DNA of 64,000 bases, taken from the NCBI GenBank assembly GCA_050249415.1, contig JBFWQO010000006.1, forward strand, positions 124,001 to 188,000, written 5' to 3'. Below the pieces are notes generated by a model. It was not told the DNA's origin and did no database searches. It saw nothing but the letters and a program-made list of their open reading frames with translations. The first letter of the stretch is position 1, and each line of letters opens with the position of its first letter. The stretch is from CADEFQ01 sp050249415 (GTDB taxonomy: Bacteria > Pseudomonadota > Gammaproteobacteria > Steroidobacterales > Steroidobacteraceae). A program made the position numbers and the translations under genes. This document shows positions 17,192-26,348 of this stretch, one piece after another.

Positions 17192-19590
17192 GGATAGCGC
17201 GCCACTCGAAAGCCGATGGCCTGGTCGCTGCCCTCGGCGCTGTCGCGCCATGCGAGCCGCAGGTCGGCGACCGTGGCCGTACGCCAGTTTGAACCCCGGA
17301 TCGTATGCCGGGTTCCCTGCACCGGCCCGAACGGGTCGGTTTGCGGTGCGCTCGCGGGCAGCGAGGCGTAATAGTCCTGAGTCCACTCGGACACATTCCC
17401 CGACAGGTCGAAGAGCCCGAGCGGATTGGCGCCGAACTTGCCGACCGGGGCCACGTTCACAAAGTCGTCGCGGTACGACTCGAGCACCATCGGCAGCGTA
17501 CCGCGCGCCTCGACGCCCGCGTAGTTGCCGCTGCCTGCGCCGATCGGCAGCGAGTCGCCCCAGATGTAGCGGCGCACGCCGCCGCCGCCGTTGGCGCGCG
17601 CCGCGTATTCCCATTCCGCCTCGCTCGGCAGGCGATAGCCGTTCGCGATCGGCGAGGCGAGCGTCCACTTGCCGTCCTTGCGGACATACGCTTCCGGCAG
17701 CCCCTCCTGCGTGGACAGCCAGTTGCAGAAGGCGGCCGCGTCGTCCCAGCTCACCTGCACGGCGGGCTGGTCGTCGAGATCGACGCTCTTCTTGTCCACG
17801 TAGCCGGAGGCGTGGTCGGGCTTGAAGCGCCGGTACTGCCCGTTCGTCACTTCGGTCGCGCCGATGTAGTACGCGCGCGAGAGCGTGACGGTGCGGCGCA
17901 CCTCGTTCGGCCTGCGGCCCTGCTCGCGCCGGTCGCTCCCCATCTGGAAGGTCACCGGCTTCACGAGCCGCAAGGTATAGCCGATCTTCGTCGTGAGGCG
18001 CGTCCCCGCGGCGAGCGCGCTCGCGGGCCGGGCCGCGTCGATGAGCTGGTAGCTGACGCTGCGGGCGAGCCCGGGCGCGAGCGTGACCTTCGTGGCATAC
18101 GGCGTCAGCGGCGCCTTGCGCACTTCGATCGCGTGCTCGCCCGCCAGCACCTCGAGCGACAGTGGCGTGCGCCCCTTCGATTCGCCGTCGATCAGCACCT
18201 CCGCGTCGGCGGGCTCGCCCGTCACCGTGAGCGCCACATAGACCGGCTCGAGTTGCGCCTCGAGCACCGTGCGCTCGCCCGACGCGGCGCCGAAGCTGCG
18301 CGACCACGGCGTGTAGCCCGTGCGCGCGACGAGCACGTCGTGCCGGCCGCCCGGCGCCATCGCGATATCGAGCGGCGTGCGGCCGCGATAGACACCGTCG
18401 ACCGAGACGTCCGCGCCGGACGGCGCCGAGCGCACGACGAGGCGCGCATCGGGCGCCCCGAGATCGATCGGCCCCACCGTCGCCGTTTCGCCGGCCTTGA
18501 TCACGAGCGCGCTGTCCCACGGCCTGGCGCCCGGTGCCGTGACCTGCACGCGATGCGCGCCGGCGGGCAGCTCGGCTTTCGCCGGCACGACGACCGGCTC
18601 CGCGCCGTCGATCGAGACACGCGCACCGGGCGTACGGACGATGAGCACGAGCGCACCCCACGACGGCTCTAGTTTGACGACGAGATCCTGCCGCTGCCCG
18701 AGGCCTTCGACCTCAACGTCGACGATCGCGTCGAGATGACGATCGGCACGGAACGTGAGCGTGTGCTCGCCGGCCGCCACGCGCAGCTCCCCGGGCGCCC
18801 GGCCGGCCTCCGCACCATCGACCGCGACCGTGGCGGCGACACCGCCGGTGTCGATCACGAGTACGCCCGGCTCCTTGTCGAGCCGCAGGCGCACCGCCGC
18901 CGCGCCCTCCCGTGTGACGGTCACGGCCCGCTCGAGCGCGACATAGCCTGGCGCGCTTGCGCGCAGGCGGTGCGCGCCCGGCAGCACGAACAGGGTCGCG
19001 CCCGAGTGCCAGGAAAGCAGCGTGTCGGTGGCGCGCACGCTGGCATTCATGGGCTCGAGCACGAGCGGCACGCGCTGCATGCTCGTCAGCAACAGGAACA
19101 GTGCGCCGGCCACGGCGAGGACGGCGGCGATCGCGATGCGACGCGCCGTGCGGCCCGGCGGCGGCGCGGCCGCCCGGTCATCCGTCGCGAGCAGATCCCG
19201 CGGCAATGCGCCGATTTCGACATCCTCGTCGTCGAGTTCACCGTCGCGCTCGAGGACGGGTGCGAGCGGCGCGATCGTGGCGTTGCCCGCGAGGTGCAGC
19301 ACATCGATGATGCAGGGTGCCGTCGCTCGTATCACGATCTGCGTGTCGCCGAGCGCGAGCACATCGCCCGCGTGCAGGTCGCGCGGCTCGCGCAGCCGCT
19401 CGCCGTCGAGGCGCGCGCCCACCGATTCCGCGGGCGTGACGCGCCACAACCCATCCTCGACCCCGAGGGTGAGCGCGGCGGCGGCGGCGCCGGGCACCAC
19501 GATGTCCGACCCCGCCGCGCCGATCGTGAACGGCGCAGGCAGCTCGCGCCGACCGAGCGGCTCGTGCACGGTGGCATGGGCGGAAGACAT
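17188..19590 (-). CDS. FHA - membrane helix - PEGA repeats - SUMF1-like protein
   Basis: An 800-residue membrane protein. A degenerate FHA-like domain (about 15-90), a basic stop (GRTARR) before a single helix (152-170), then several PEGA-type beta units (about 175-525; for example APSGADVSVDGVYRGRTPLDI) in the periplasm, and a C-terminal SUMF1/formylglycine-enzyme-like domain (about 545-800; FQMGSD, YYIGATEVTNGQYRRF, YRLPSEAEWEYAAR, GNVSEWTQDYY). The end reads GFRVARYP where active enzymes have GFRCA, so catalysis is unlikely and a binding role is more likely. It overlaps the kinase stop by one base (TGATG). Confidence 0.85.
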   Translation of the reverse strand: MSSAHATVHEPLGRRELPAPFTIGAAGSDIVVPGAAAAALTLGVEDGLWRVTPAESVGARLDGERLREPRDLHAGDVLALGDTQIVIRATAPCIIDVLHLAGNATIAPLAPVLERDGELDDEDVEIGALPRDLLATDDRAAAPPPGRTARRIAIAAVLAVAGALFLLLTSMQRVPLVLEPMNASVRATDTLLSWHSGATLFVLPGAHRLRASAPGYVALERAVTVTREGAAAVRLRLDKEPGVLVIDTGGVAATVAVDGAEAGRAPGELRVAAGEHTLTFRADRHLDAIVDVEVEGLGQRQDLVVKLEPSWGALVLIVRTPGARVSIDGAEPVVVPAKAELPAGAHRVQVTAPGARPWDSALVIKAGETATVGPIDLGAPDARLVVRSAPSGADVSVDGVYRGRTPLDIAMAPGGRHDVLVARTGYTPWSRSFGAASGERTVLEAQLEPVYVALTVTGEPADAEVLIDGESKGRTPLSLEVLAGEHAIEVRKAPLTPYATKVTLAPGLARSVSYQLIDAARPASALAAGTRLTTKIGYTLRLVKPVTFQMGSDRREQGRRPNEVRRTVTLSRAYYIGATEVTNGQYRRFKPDHASGYVDKKSVDLDDQPAVQVSWDDAAAFCNWLSTQEGLPEAYVRKDGKWTLASPIANGYRLPSEAEWEYAARANGGGGVRRYIWGDSLPIGAGSGNYAGVEARGTLPMVLESYRDDFVNVAPVGKFGANPLGLFDLSGNVSEWTQDYYASLPASAPQTDPFGPVQGTRHTIRGSNWRTATVADLRLAWRDSAEGSDQAIGFRVARYP

Positions 19591-22007
19591 CAGATCGGCT
19601 CGACGCAGCTCACGGCGATCGTCTGCACGTCGGCGCCGGGCGCGATCGTCACCTCGCGACGCACGTCGCGATAGCCTGCGCGCGTGCCGGTCACGGTGTA
19701 ACGGCCCGGCTTCAGCTCGATCTCGCGGCGCAGGAACGTGCCGAGCGCACCGACGCGCTGCACGGTGACGCTCGTTTCGTTGTCGGATTCGAGCGCGACG
19801 CGCACCGGCTGGTCGTACGCGGGCAGCAGCAGTTCGATGCGCGCGATCTGCGAGCGCAACACCGGGCCGGAGGGCATCGTCGTGCGGGCGGCGGCCAGCA
19901 ACTGCGTGGCCTCGTCGCGTACGGCCGCGGCACCGAGTCGCTCCGGCCGGTCGATGATGCCCTGCAGGCGCCGCGCCAGCTCGGCGCGCGGCGCGGTGCG
20001 CTCGCGTCCGGCCTGCGCGAACTGCAGCGACGCATCGCGCGCGAGCACGTCGTCATAGAGTGCGAGCGCCTCGGCCCAGCGTTCCCCCGCTTCGAGCGTC
20101 GCGCCGCGCGCTCGGGCCGCATCGCCCGCGCGCGCCTGTTCGGCAGCCGCCACCTGCTCGAGCCCCTCGCCCGGTGCGCTCGCGCCGGGCTGCATCGTGT
20201 GCGCACTCTCGAAATTGCGGCGGGCCGCCGCGAGGTCGCCCGAGCGCAATGCGCTGAAGCCGTTCGCGAGCACCCGCGCGTACTCGCTCGCACCCACGGC
20301 ACTGCGCGCCTGCGCGAGCCCGGCGCGCGCCGCCGCATTGGCCGGGTCGAGCGCGAGCGCCTTCTCGTACCATTCGCTGGCCTCCGCGGCGCGCCCGGCA
20401 CTCGCGGCATTGGCCGCCTGCGCGACGAGCGGCATCGCACTCTCGAGTGCGCGCGCACGCGCGAGTCCCGCGGCGGCCTCGTCATTGCTCGGATCGATGC
20501 GCGCGGCGAGCTCGTATGCGCCGCGGGCGCGCGCAGGCTCCCCGGCCTCGAGCGCCGCCGCACCGCGCTTCAGCTCGCTCGCGAGCGCCGCCGGCGCACG
20601 CGATTCGATATCGGCGAGCGATTTGCCGGCTGCACGGTAGCCCGCGATCGCGGCATCGAGGTGATCGTCGGCGGCCTGCGCGGCGGCCGCCCCGGCGGCA
20701 CGTTTCACGGCCGCGAAATCGGCACCGCCCCAGACACCCGCGGCGCGCGCTTCGATCGCCGCGAGGCGCTTCGCGACACCGCCCTGCAGCTCCGCGAGTG
20801 TCTTCGCCGGGTCGGGCGGTGGCGGCGCATCCTCGCCGGCCGCATCGGGCGTCGCGGCACCGGCTGCGGCCTGCGGCGTAGTGGCCTGCGGTGCGAGGCG
20901 CGGCAGCAGGAAGAACACGAGTCCGAGCGCAACGGCCGCAACGAGCAGCCCGATCGCGACACCGGTATGGCGCCGCCTTGCTGCGCGCATGGGGGGTTCC
21001 GGCACGGTCGCCGGTGCCACGACGACTTCATCGGCGGGTCCCGCGGCGCCCCACTGGTCCCGCACCACTTCGGGCAGTTCGATCGCGATCGTGCCGCCCT
21101 CGCCCGGGCCAGGTTCGCGTGCCAGCGCAACGATCGGCGCCGTGCTCACCGCGACCAGGGGCTCCGGCGGCGGCGGTGCCTCCTCGCTCAGCGCTTCGGA
21201 CTCGATCGTCACCGTGTCGTGCAGGCAGGCGTGCAGCTCGTCGATGACCGCGCGCATCGTCGCGGGCCGGCCGTCGCGGGTCTTGGCGAGCATGCGCATC
21301 ACGAGCGCGGTCAGTCGCGGTGGTGCGGCGCGGGTCGGCTTCAGCTCCGCCGCCGGCTCTTCGAGTACGCGTCGCGTCTCGAAGTGCGGATAGAACGGCG
21401 GGTAACCCGCCAACAGCTCGTAGGCGAGCGTACCGAGCCCGTAGATGTCGTCCGACGGTGCCGGTTCCTCGCCGCGCAACGCCTGCGGGCTCGCGCTGAA
21501 CGGCGAGCCGTGGTCGGCGAACGGGCTCGCGCCCGCGAACGACGCGACGCCGAAGTCCGCGATCAGCGTGTGGCCATCCTCGTCGAGCAGCACGTTGCCG
21601 GGCTTCAGGTCGCGATGTACGACACCCCGGCCGTGCGCATGTTCGAGCGCCTGCGCAATCTCGATCAGCGCCGGCACGATGCGCGTATAGGACTCGCCGC
21701 GCAGCGCACCGAGATCGCCGCCCGGCGCGAGCGCCATCGGCAGCACGAGCGTTCCGTCGCAGTTCTGCGGCTCGTAGAGCTTGAGGATCCCCGGGTGCCC
21801 GAGCTCGCGTGTCGCGGCATATTCGTGCTCGAGCACGGCCCACGCGTTCGCGGCCGCCGCGCTGTCGCGCCTCAGGATCTTGAGTGCGACGTCTTCGCGC
21901 CGCACGATGTCACGCGCGCGCCAGACCTCCGAGTGCCCGCCCGCGCCGATCTGCGCCATCAGCGTGAAGCGGCCGCAGAGGCGGTCGCCGCGCGCCGGGT
22001 TCGGCAT
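19590..22007 (-). CDS. Transmembrane Ser/Thr protein kinase with TPR and PEGA regions
   Basis: An 805-residue Hanks-type kinase. Kinase domain (about 12-262) with GAGGHSEVW loop, Lys43 in ALKIL, HRDLKPGN (131-138) and DFG (151-153), all intact. Then an acidic linker, one membrane helix (about 348-370), a periplasmic helical TPR-like region (about 390-690) and a C-terminal PEGA-type domain (LKPGRYTVTGTRAGYRDVRREV). It probably phosphorylates cluster proteins read by the two FHA domains. No PP2C phosphatase is in the window. A GTG at 22025 overlapping the upstream stop (GTGA) is an alternative start that adds 6 residues. Confidence 0.9.
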   Translation of the reverse strand: MPNPARGDRLCGRFTLMAQIGAGGHSEVWRARDIVRREDVALKILRRDSAAAANAWAVLEHEYAATRELGHPGILKLYEPQNCDGTLVLPMALAPGGDLGALRGESYTRIVPALIEIAQALEHAHGRGVVHRDLKPGNVLLDEDGHTLIADFGVASFAGASPFADHGSPFSASPQALRGEEPAPSDDIYGLGTLAYELLAGYPPFYPHFETRRVLEEPAAELKPTRAAPPRLTALVMRMLAKTRDGRPATMRAVIDELHACLHDTVTIESEALSEEAPPPPEPLVAVSTAPIVALAREPGPGEGGTIAIELPEVVRDQWGAAGPADEVVVAPATVPEPPMRAARRRHTGVAIGLLVAAVALGLVFFLLPRLAPQATTPQAAAGAATPDAAGEDAPPPPDPAKTLAELQGGVAKRLAAIEARAAGVWGGADFAAVKRAAGAAAAQAADDHLDAAIAGYRAAGKSLADIESRAPAALASELKRGAAALEAGEPARARGAYELAARIDPSNDEAAAGLARARALESAMPLVAQAANAASAGRAAEASEWYEKALALDPANAAARAGLAQARSAVGASEYARVLANGFSALRSGDLAAARRNFESAHTMQPGASAPGEGLEQVAAAEQARAGDAARARGATLEAGERWAEALALYDDVLARDASLQFAQAGRERTAPRAELARRLQGIIDRPERLGAAAVRDEATQLLAAARTTMPSGPVLRSQIARIELLLPAYDQPVRVALESDNETSVTVQRVGALGTFLRREIELKPGRYTVTGTRAGYRDVRREVTIAPGADVQTIAVSCVEPI

Positions 22008-22021
22008 GCGCTCGCACGTGC

Positions 22022-23323
22022 TCACTCGTTGCGGGACACCGGCGCAGGTGTCGGTGCGGGACCCGTGGCCACAGGCGTTGCCGCGACCGTCCCGCCCGTA
22101 TCCTCGAGGTAGATCTGGTGCAGCATCCCGCGCCACTCGCGGTACTGCTCTTCGGCGGTGCCGGTAAGCTTGAGCGTGCGGCCCTCGACTGCGACGACCT
22201 GCGGGGTCACTTCCGCACGGAACGTGTCCGCGAGTTCCTTCAACGCCTCGGCGTGCACCTTCGCCTCGGAGTATTTCCTGATGCCGGACATGATCCCCGC
22301 GACGCCTCCGACCGCGCCGGCGGTGCGCGCCGCGCTCTGCACATTGCGGCACGTGTAGTCGCCCGGCGAGCACTGGTTCGGGATCAGCACGCTGCCGAGC
22401 ACCGCGGCGGCGCCGAGCAGCGTGCGCGTGCGCGCCGAGGCGCGCGCGCGGTCTTCCTTCTCGATCTCCTGCTGGCTCACGCGGCGGAAATTGCCGTAGG
22501 AGCTCTCGACCTTGTCACCGAAATTCGCGTAGTAGCTGTTGACCGTGTCGATCACCGCGAGATCGCTATCGCGGATACGCCCGATGCGCTCCATCACCGG
22601 ATCGCCCTCGGCCGGCAGGCGCGCCACGCGCGTGATGCCCTGTGCGTCGGTGGCGAGATAGCCGCTCGTCGCCGCGGGCGCGAACTCCTGCGCGAAGCGC
22701 AGCGACGCGACGCGACGGATGTCGCGCCGTTCGGTCGCGGTGAGCGCGGTACGCGCGGCGAGCATGTCGTTCGCGATTTCCGAGTAGACGTTCTGGAACG
22801 GATCGCGCGCCGCGAGCGACGCTTCGGTCTTGTACGAGCCGAGATCCGCCTCGCCCTGGTATTCCTTGTCCTTGATCCACACGCGCCCGGTGGAGTCCGT
22901 GACGTTGATCAGGAGCGCGAGGTGCGCGCCGGTCGACTCGAGGATCCGGCCCGAGACGTTAAGGTCGACGACCGCCTTGTCCGGCACGACCCGCACCGCC
23001 CCCCACTGGCCCGAGGACTCGAGGGTTGCGCGCAGCAGTCCCGGCAGGTAGCTCGCCTCGGCGCTGCGCACTTCCGGGTAGATGCGCTTCTTCGCGAGCG
23101 CCTCCTCGTCGTCCTTGATCGCCTCGGGAACATTCGCGTCGAACACGTGCACGCCGACGTCGAGCAGCTCCGCTTCCGGGATCTGCGTGGTCGCCTGGAC
23201 CGGATTCAGTTTCGGCAGCGGCCGCGTCTCGCTCGTGACGCACGCCGCGAGTGCGCACACGAGCGCGGCCGGCAGCGCTCCGCGCAGCCATCTGACGCGA
23301 CGCCGTTGGATCGATGCGCTCAT
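22022..23323 (-). CDS. Lipoprotein of unknown family in the kinase/vWA cluster
   Basis: A 433-residue protein with a lipoprotein signal (CALAAC lipobox, Cys28). The N-terminal domain (about 45-200) has LDVGVHVFDANVPE and a beta-rich WGAVRVVPDKAVVDLNVSGRI section. A Gly/Ala-rich hydrophobic patch at about 295-340 (LLGAAAVLGSVLIPNQ and AGAVGGVAGIMSG) may be membrane-inserting, and two cysteines flank it. The tail is Pro/Thr-rich. It overlaps both neighbours by 4 bases or less. I infer an outer- or inner-membrane anchored subunit; no named family recognised. Confidence 0.75.
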   Translation of the reverse strand: MSASIQRRRVRWLRGALPAALVCALAACVTSETRPLPKLNPVQATTQIPEAELLDVGVHVFDANVPEAIKDDEEALAKKRIYPEVRSAEASYLPGLLRATLESSGQWGAVRVVPDKAVVDLNVSGRILESTGAHLALLINVTDSTGRVWIKDKEYQGEADLGSYKTEASLAARDPFQNVYSEIANDMLAARTALTATERRDIRRVASLRFAQEFAPAATSGYLATDAQGITRVARLPAEGDPVMERIGRIRDSDLAVIDTVNSYYANFGDKVESSYGNFRRVSQQEIEKEDRARASARTRTLLGAAAVLGSVLIPNQCSPGDYTCRNVQSAARTAGAVGGVAGIMSGIRKYSEAKVHAEALKELADTFRAEVTPQVVAVEGRTLKLTGTAEEQYREWRGMLHQIYLEDTGGTVAATPVATGPAPTPAPVSRNE

Positions 23324-24159
23324 CCGCCTCGCACGCTCTTCTTGTAGTCCTCGTACTCTTTCCAGAGCTTTTCCTTCAGCTCCGGATCCGTTTCCTGCTC
23401 GGCCGCACGGCGCAACCGCCGCGCAACGATGTCGTCGTCACTGCCGTCGGAACGTTCGACGGCGCCCTTGCCGGTCCCACCCGTACCGGCGCTCGTGCGC
23501 GCGGGGCCCGTCGCACCCTGCTCGTCACCCTTGCCGGCCTGTGTCCCCGAGTTGCGGTCGGACTTGAGATCGCCTGGCCGATTGCCGGTATCGGCCGTTG
23601 CGATGGCCCCGTCTGCCGTGTCGGCGCTCGCGCCGCCGTTGCCCGCACGGCTGTCGCGCTCCCTGGCGATCGCTTCCTGCTCCTTGCGGACACGCTCATC
23701 GAACGTCCCTATTGATTCATCGAGGCGACGATCGACCGTTGCCCGACGCTCTTCGGGGGTTTGTGCCGAACCAGTCGGTACTTCGGCGCCTCGTCCGGCG
23801 GCCCCGTCGCCGGCGGGATCATTCCCTGCCACACCTTCCTGCGTACCGGCTCCCGAGGGCGCAGGCATCGACCCGGTCGTCGTCGTGCCGTTGCCCGTCG
23901 TCGTGCCGCTGCCCGAAGTCGACGCACCGCCGGAGGTCGATGGCATCCCGGTGCCGGTCGACGGCATGGCACTGCCCGACGACGTCGAGCCGGATTGTCC
24001 CGACGGTCCGGACGACCCGGACGACCCCGATGACCCTGGTTCAGACGGCGTGCCGCTGCTGCCCCCGCTGCTGCCGTCACCACCGCTTTGCTGTGTGGCG
24101 CAGCCCGCGACGAACAGCGCCGCGATCACTCCCGGTATCCATCCAGCGTGGGTACGCAT
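23320..24159 (-). CDS. Low-complexity Ser/Gly-rich lipoprotein
   Basis: A 279-residue lipoprotein (lipobox FVAGC, Cys20). Residues about 24-100 are almost only Ser, Gly, Thr and Pro; the rest is charged and helical, with RRATVDRRLDESI and an acidic/basic end (ETDPELKEKLWKEYEDYKK). The Ser/Thr-rich stretch could be a flexible periplasmic spacer. The ATG of the next gene overlaps its stop (ATGA), and it starts 3 bases after the previous gene. No domain recognised. Confidence 0.7.
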   Translation of the reverse strand: MRTHAGWIPGVIAALFVAGCATQQSGGDGSSGGSSGTPSEPGSSGSSGSSGPSGQSGSTSSGSAMPSTGTGMPSTSGGASTSGSGTTTGNGTTTTGSMPAPSGAGTQEGVAGNDPAGDGAAGRGAEVPTGSAQTPEERRATVDRRLDESIGTFDERVRKEQEAIARERDSRAGNGGASADTADGAIATADTGNRPGDLKSDRNSGTQAGKGDEQGATGPARTSAGTGGTGKGAVERSDGSDDDIVARRLRRAAEQETDPELKEKLWKEYEDYKKSVRGG

Positions 24160-24162
24160 GGT

Positions 24163-24864
24163 TCACCTCGCGTCGTCGGCAGGCCTGGCGCGCGGGGCCT
24201 TCAGGTCTTCGCCGACGAAGAAGCTGTACAACTGGTCGGCAAGGCGGTTGCAAGCGGTGCCCTGCACCCGTGCGATGAACGGCAACGGCACCACGGCGCC
24301 GACGATCGCCGACGTGCCCGTCACATTCGTGCCGACCGTGCCCGCCGATTTTGCCTGGCGCAGGTCCCAGATCGTCGCTTCGTAATCGGATTCCTTCTCC
24401 CACCAGCCGAACCCGATGCAGCCCGCCGCGCCGGGCGCCGCGCCACACGCGAGACTGCCGCCGCCGTCGGTGCGTCGCGTATCGCCATCCAGCCAGACGA
24501 TGTAGCGCACACCGCTCGCGGCGATGCGCTCGCTGACACCCGGCTGCTCGAGCAAGGTGGTCACCGCCTCGGGCCGCGACGGCGCGGTGCCCGGTTCGAG
24601 CCACGGAAACATCGCGTCGACGAAGGCGTCGTTGCCGAGGACGCGCAGGCCGCGCGGGCCCTCCCCGAGATTCTCGCCGACGCAATCCATGAAGCCGTCG
24701 TCGGTGCCGGCGCCTTCCACTTGCGGCTTGGCGAGCACGACGACGCCTTCCTCGCTGGTGATATGGGTCGGCAGCTCGCGCGATTCCTCGATGCGTGCCT
24801 GCATGCAGCCGCCGAGGCTCAAGAGCCCCGCGACGGCGAGCGGTATGGCGGCCCTGGACATCAT
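24163..24864 (-). CDS. Lipoprotein, first gene of the kinase/vWA cluster
   Basis: A 233-residue lipoprotein with lipobox SLGGC about residue 20. The mature part has THITSEEGVVVLAKPQ, NDAFVDAMFPWLEPG, GVRYIVWLDGDTRR and a cysteine pair in LACGAAPGAAGCIGFGWWEKES. The ATGs at 24864/24861 fit the signal; an upstream in-frame start at 24909 would put an unlikely basic extension before it. As the first of eleven same-strand genes with almost no gaps, its upstream region should carry the main promoter of the cluster. Confidence 0.72.
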   Translation of the reverse strand: MMSRAAIPLAVAGLLSLGGCMQARIEESRELPTHITSEEGVVVLAKPQVEGAGTDDGFMDCVGENLGEGPRGLRVLGNDAFVDAMFPWLEPGTAPSRPEAVTTLLEQPGVSERIAASGVRYIVWLDGDTRRTDGGGSLACGAAPGAAGCIGFGWWEKESDYEATIWDLRQAKSAGTVGTNVTGTSAIVGAVVPLPFIARVQGTACNRLADQLYSFFVGEDLKAPRARPADDAR

Positions 24865-24884
24865 GGGTACCCGGAGTATGCCAC

Positions 24885-24911
24885 GGGGTCGATGGGGGTA
24901 AGACCCCATCG
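24885..24911 (-). terminator. Hairpin between the radical SAM gene and the lipoprotein operon
   Basis: An 8-bp perfect stem (24890-24897 with 24904-24911) and an overlapping alternative stem (24885-24890 with 24902-24907). It lies downstream of the radical SAM gene end and just before the first gene of the kinase cluster. There is no T-run, so rho-independent termination is doubtful; it could equally be a leader structure. Confidence 0.3.
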
Positions 24912-24964
24912 CGGCCTCGCGGTTCCCTCATGCGCCGAACGGCCAGAACAAAGCCGCTGGCGGC

Positions 24965-26165
24965 CTACAGCAGGGGGAGTTGGGGAGTGGGATTGCCGGG
25001 CGAGCGGAACAACGTGGTGTCGAGATCGAAGCCCATGCGGGACTCGAGGCCGAGGCGACGCGTGGCCACTTCGAACCGCTGTTTCAACAAGGCGGCATCG
25101 ACGCCGGAACCCTTCATCCGGCTGCCGAACCGCGGATCGTTGTCGCGCCCGTCGCGGATCGAGTGCACGCGCGACATCACGTGTTGCGCGCGGTCCGGAT
25201 AGTGTGCGAGCAGCCAGTCGCGGAACAGGTCTTTCACCTCGAGCGGCAGGCGCAGCACCACATAGCCCGCGCAGCGCGCACCGGCTCGCGCCGCGGCCTC
25301 GAGCAGCCGCTCGAGTTCATGGTCGGTGAGGGCCGGGATCACCGGCGCGATCAGTGCACCGACCGGCACCCCCGCCTCGTGCAGACGACGAATGACGGAG
25401 AGGCGAGCCGGCGGCGAGGCGGCGCGGGGCTCGAGCCGGCGCTTCAGGTCGGGATCGAGGGTCGTGAGGCTCACCATCACGCTCGCCAACCGGTCGCGGG
25501 CCATCGACGAGAGTATGTCCAGATCGCGCTCGATAAGCGCACCTTTGGTGACGATCGAGACAGGATGCCGGTACGTTTGCAGCGTTTCCAGTATCGACCG
25601 CGTGACTTTCAAGCGCTTTTCGACCGGCTGGTAGGGGTCGGTATTGGCGCCGAGCATGATCAGGCGCGGCACATAGCCGGGTTTGCCGAGCTCCCTGCGG
25701 AGCCGCCCGGCGGCGTGCGCCTTGAAGTAGAGTTTCGTTTCGAAGTCGAGCCCGGGCGAGAGGCCGAGCCAGGCGTGTGTGGGGCGGGCGTAGCAGTTGT
25801 GGCTCACGACCCCGTTTGCGATGAAATCACCGGTGCCCGTGGAGATATCGAATAGTTCCCTTCGGCCCGGCAGCGCCTCCATGGCCGCGACTCGCAGATT
25901 GGCCCGCGCTTTCAGTGCAGCGCCGGCGATATTTCTTTTTCGCCTGGTGCTGGGGTCGAACAGCCTGAAAAAGCGCAAGTTCTGGGCGAGGCCTCCGCGA
26001 ACGCGAACGTATTGCATGGGCTTGCGATTTTCGTGTATCGCCCAATCCACCACGGTGTCGAAGCCGAACGTAGCCAGCCCGGCACGCAGCGTCCCGATGA
26101 TCCGCGAATCCGTATTGGCTATCCGGATTACACCGTCCGAAAAAGAGCCCTCGGCGTCGAATATT
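24965..26165 (-). pseudogene. PA0069-family radical SAM protein, C-terminal part with intein C-half
   Basis: The 3' half of a split gene. From the IS junction at 26165 the frame is open: it begins with the end of the intein endonuclease motif (DAEGSFSDG), continues through intein block F (FDISTGTGDFIANG) and block G (VVSHN), and then enters the host protein at Cys 25795-25793 with CYARPTHAWLGL. The 276-residue C-extein has PRLIMLGANTDPYQPVEK and VMVSLTTLDPDLKRRLEPR, typical of the PA0069/SplB-like radical SAM group. Inside this half the first normal start codon is a GTG at 26053. Without trans-splicing or an internal product, the host enzyme is lost. Confidence 0.85.
26158..26165. repeat. 8-bp target-site duplication, left copy
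   Basis: CGAATATT immediately left of the IS256-family element; the identical octamer is at 27606-27613. Eight- or nine-base duplications are normal for this family. Confidence 0.88.
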
Positions 26166-26193
26166 GCTGACGTCCCCAGTCGTGGTGTATGAG
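26166..26193. repeat. IS terminal inverted repeat, left
   Basis: Begins GCTGACGTCCCCAGTCGTGG; 20 of 28 bases match the right end read on the other strand. Confidence 0.8.
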
Positions 26194-26348
26194 GCGGGTG
26201 CTGAGTTGCGCTGAACGGGCGCGAGGGCCGTAGGCCCGAGCGGCCGTTCAGCGCCGGCGGCTCGCGTCGCCCCGCCGGGGGCGGTCATCGTGGGTTCTGG
26301 TTTAAGGTTGGGTTGCGACACCAACACCTTGAACGGGAGAACCCCACG

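Noticed and set aside
11594..24864. Zorya-type or other defence system, or a type VI secretion locus
   Set aside because: Although there is a MotA-like channel and FHA/kinase/SUMF1 parts, no helicase, nuclease, ZorC/ZorD, TssB/TssC/ClpV or phosphatase genes are present.
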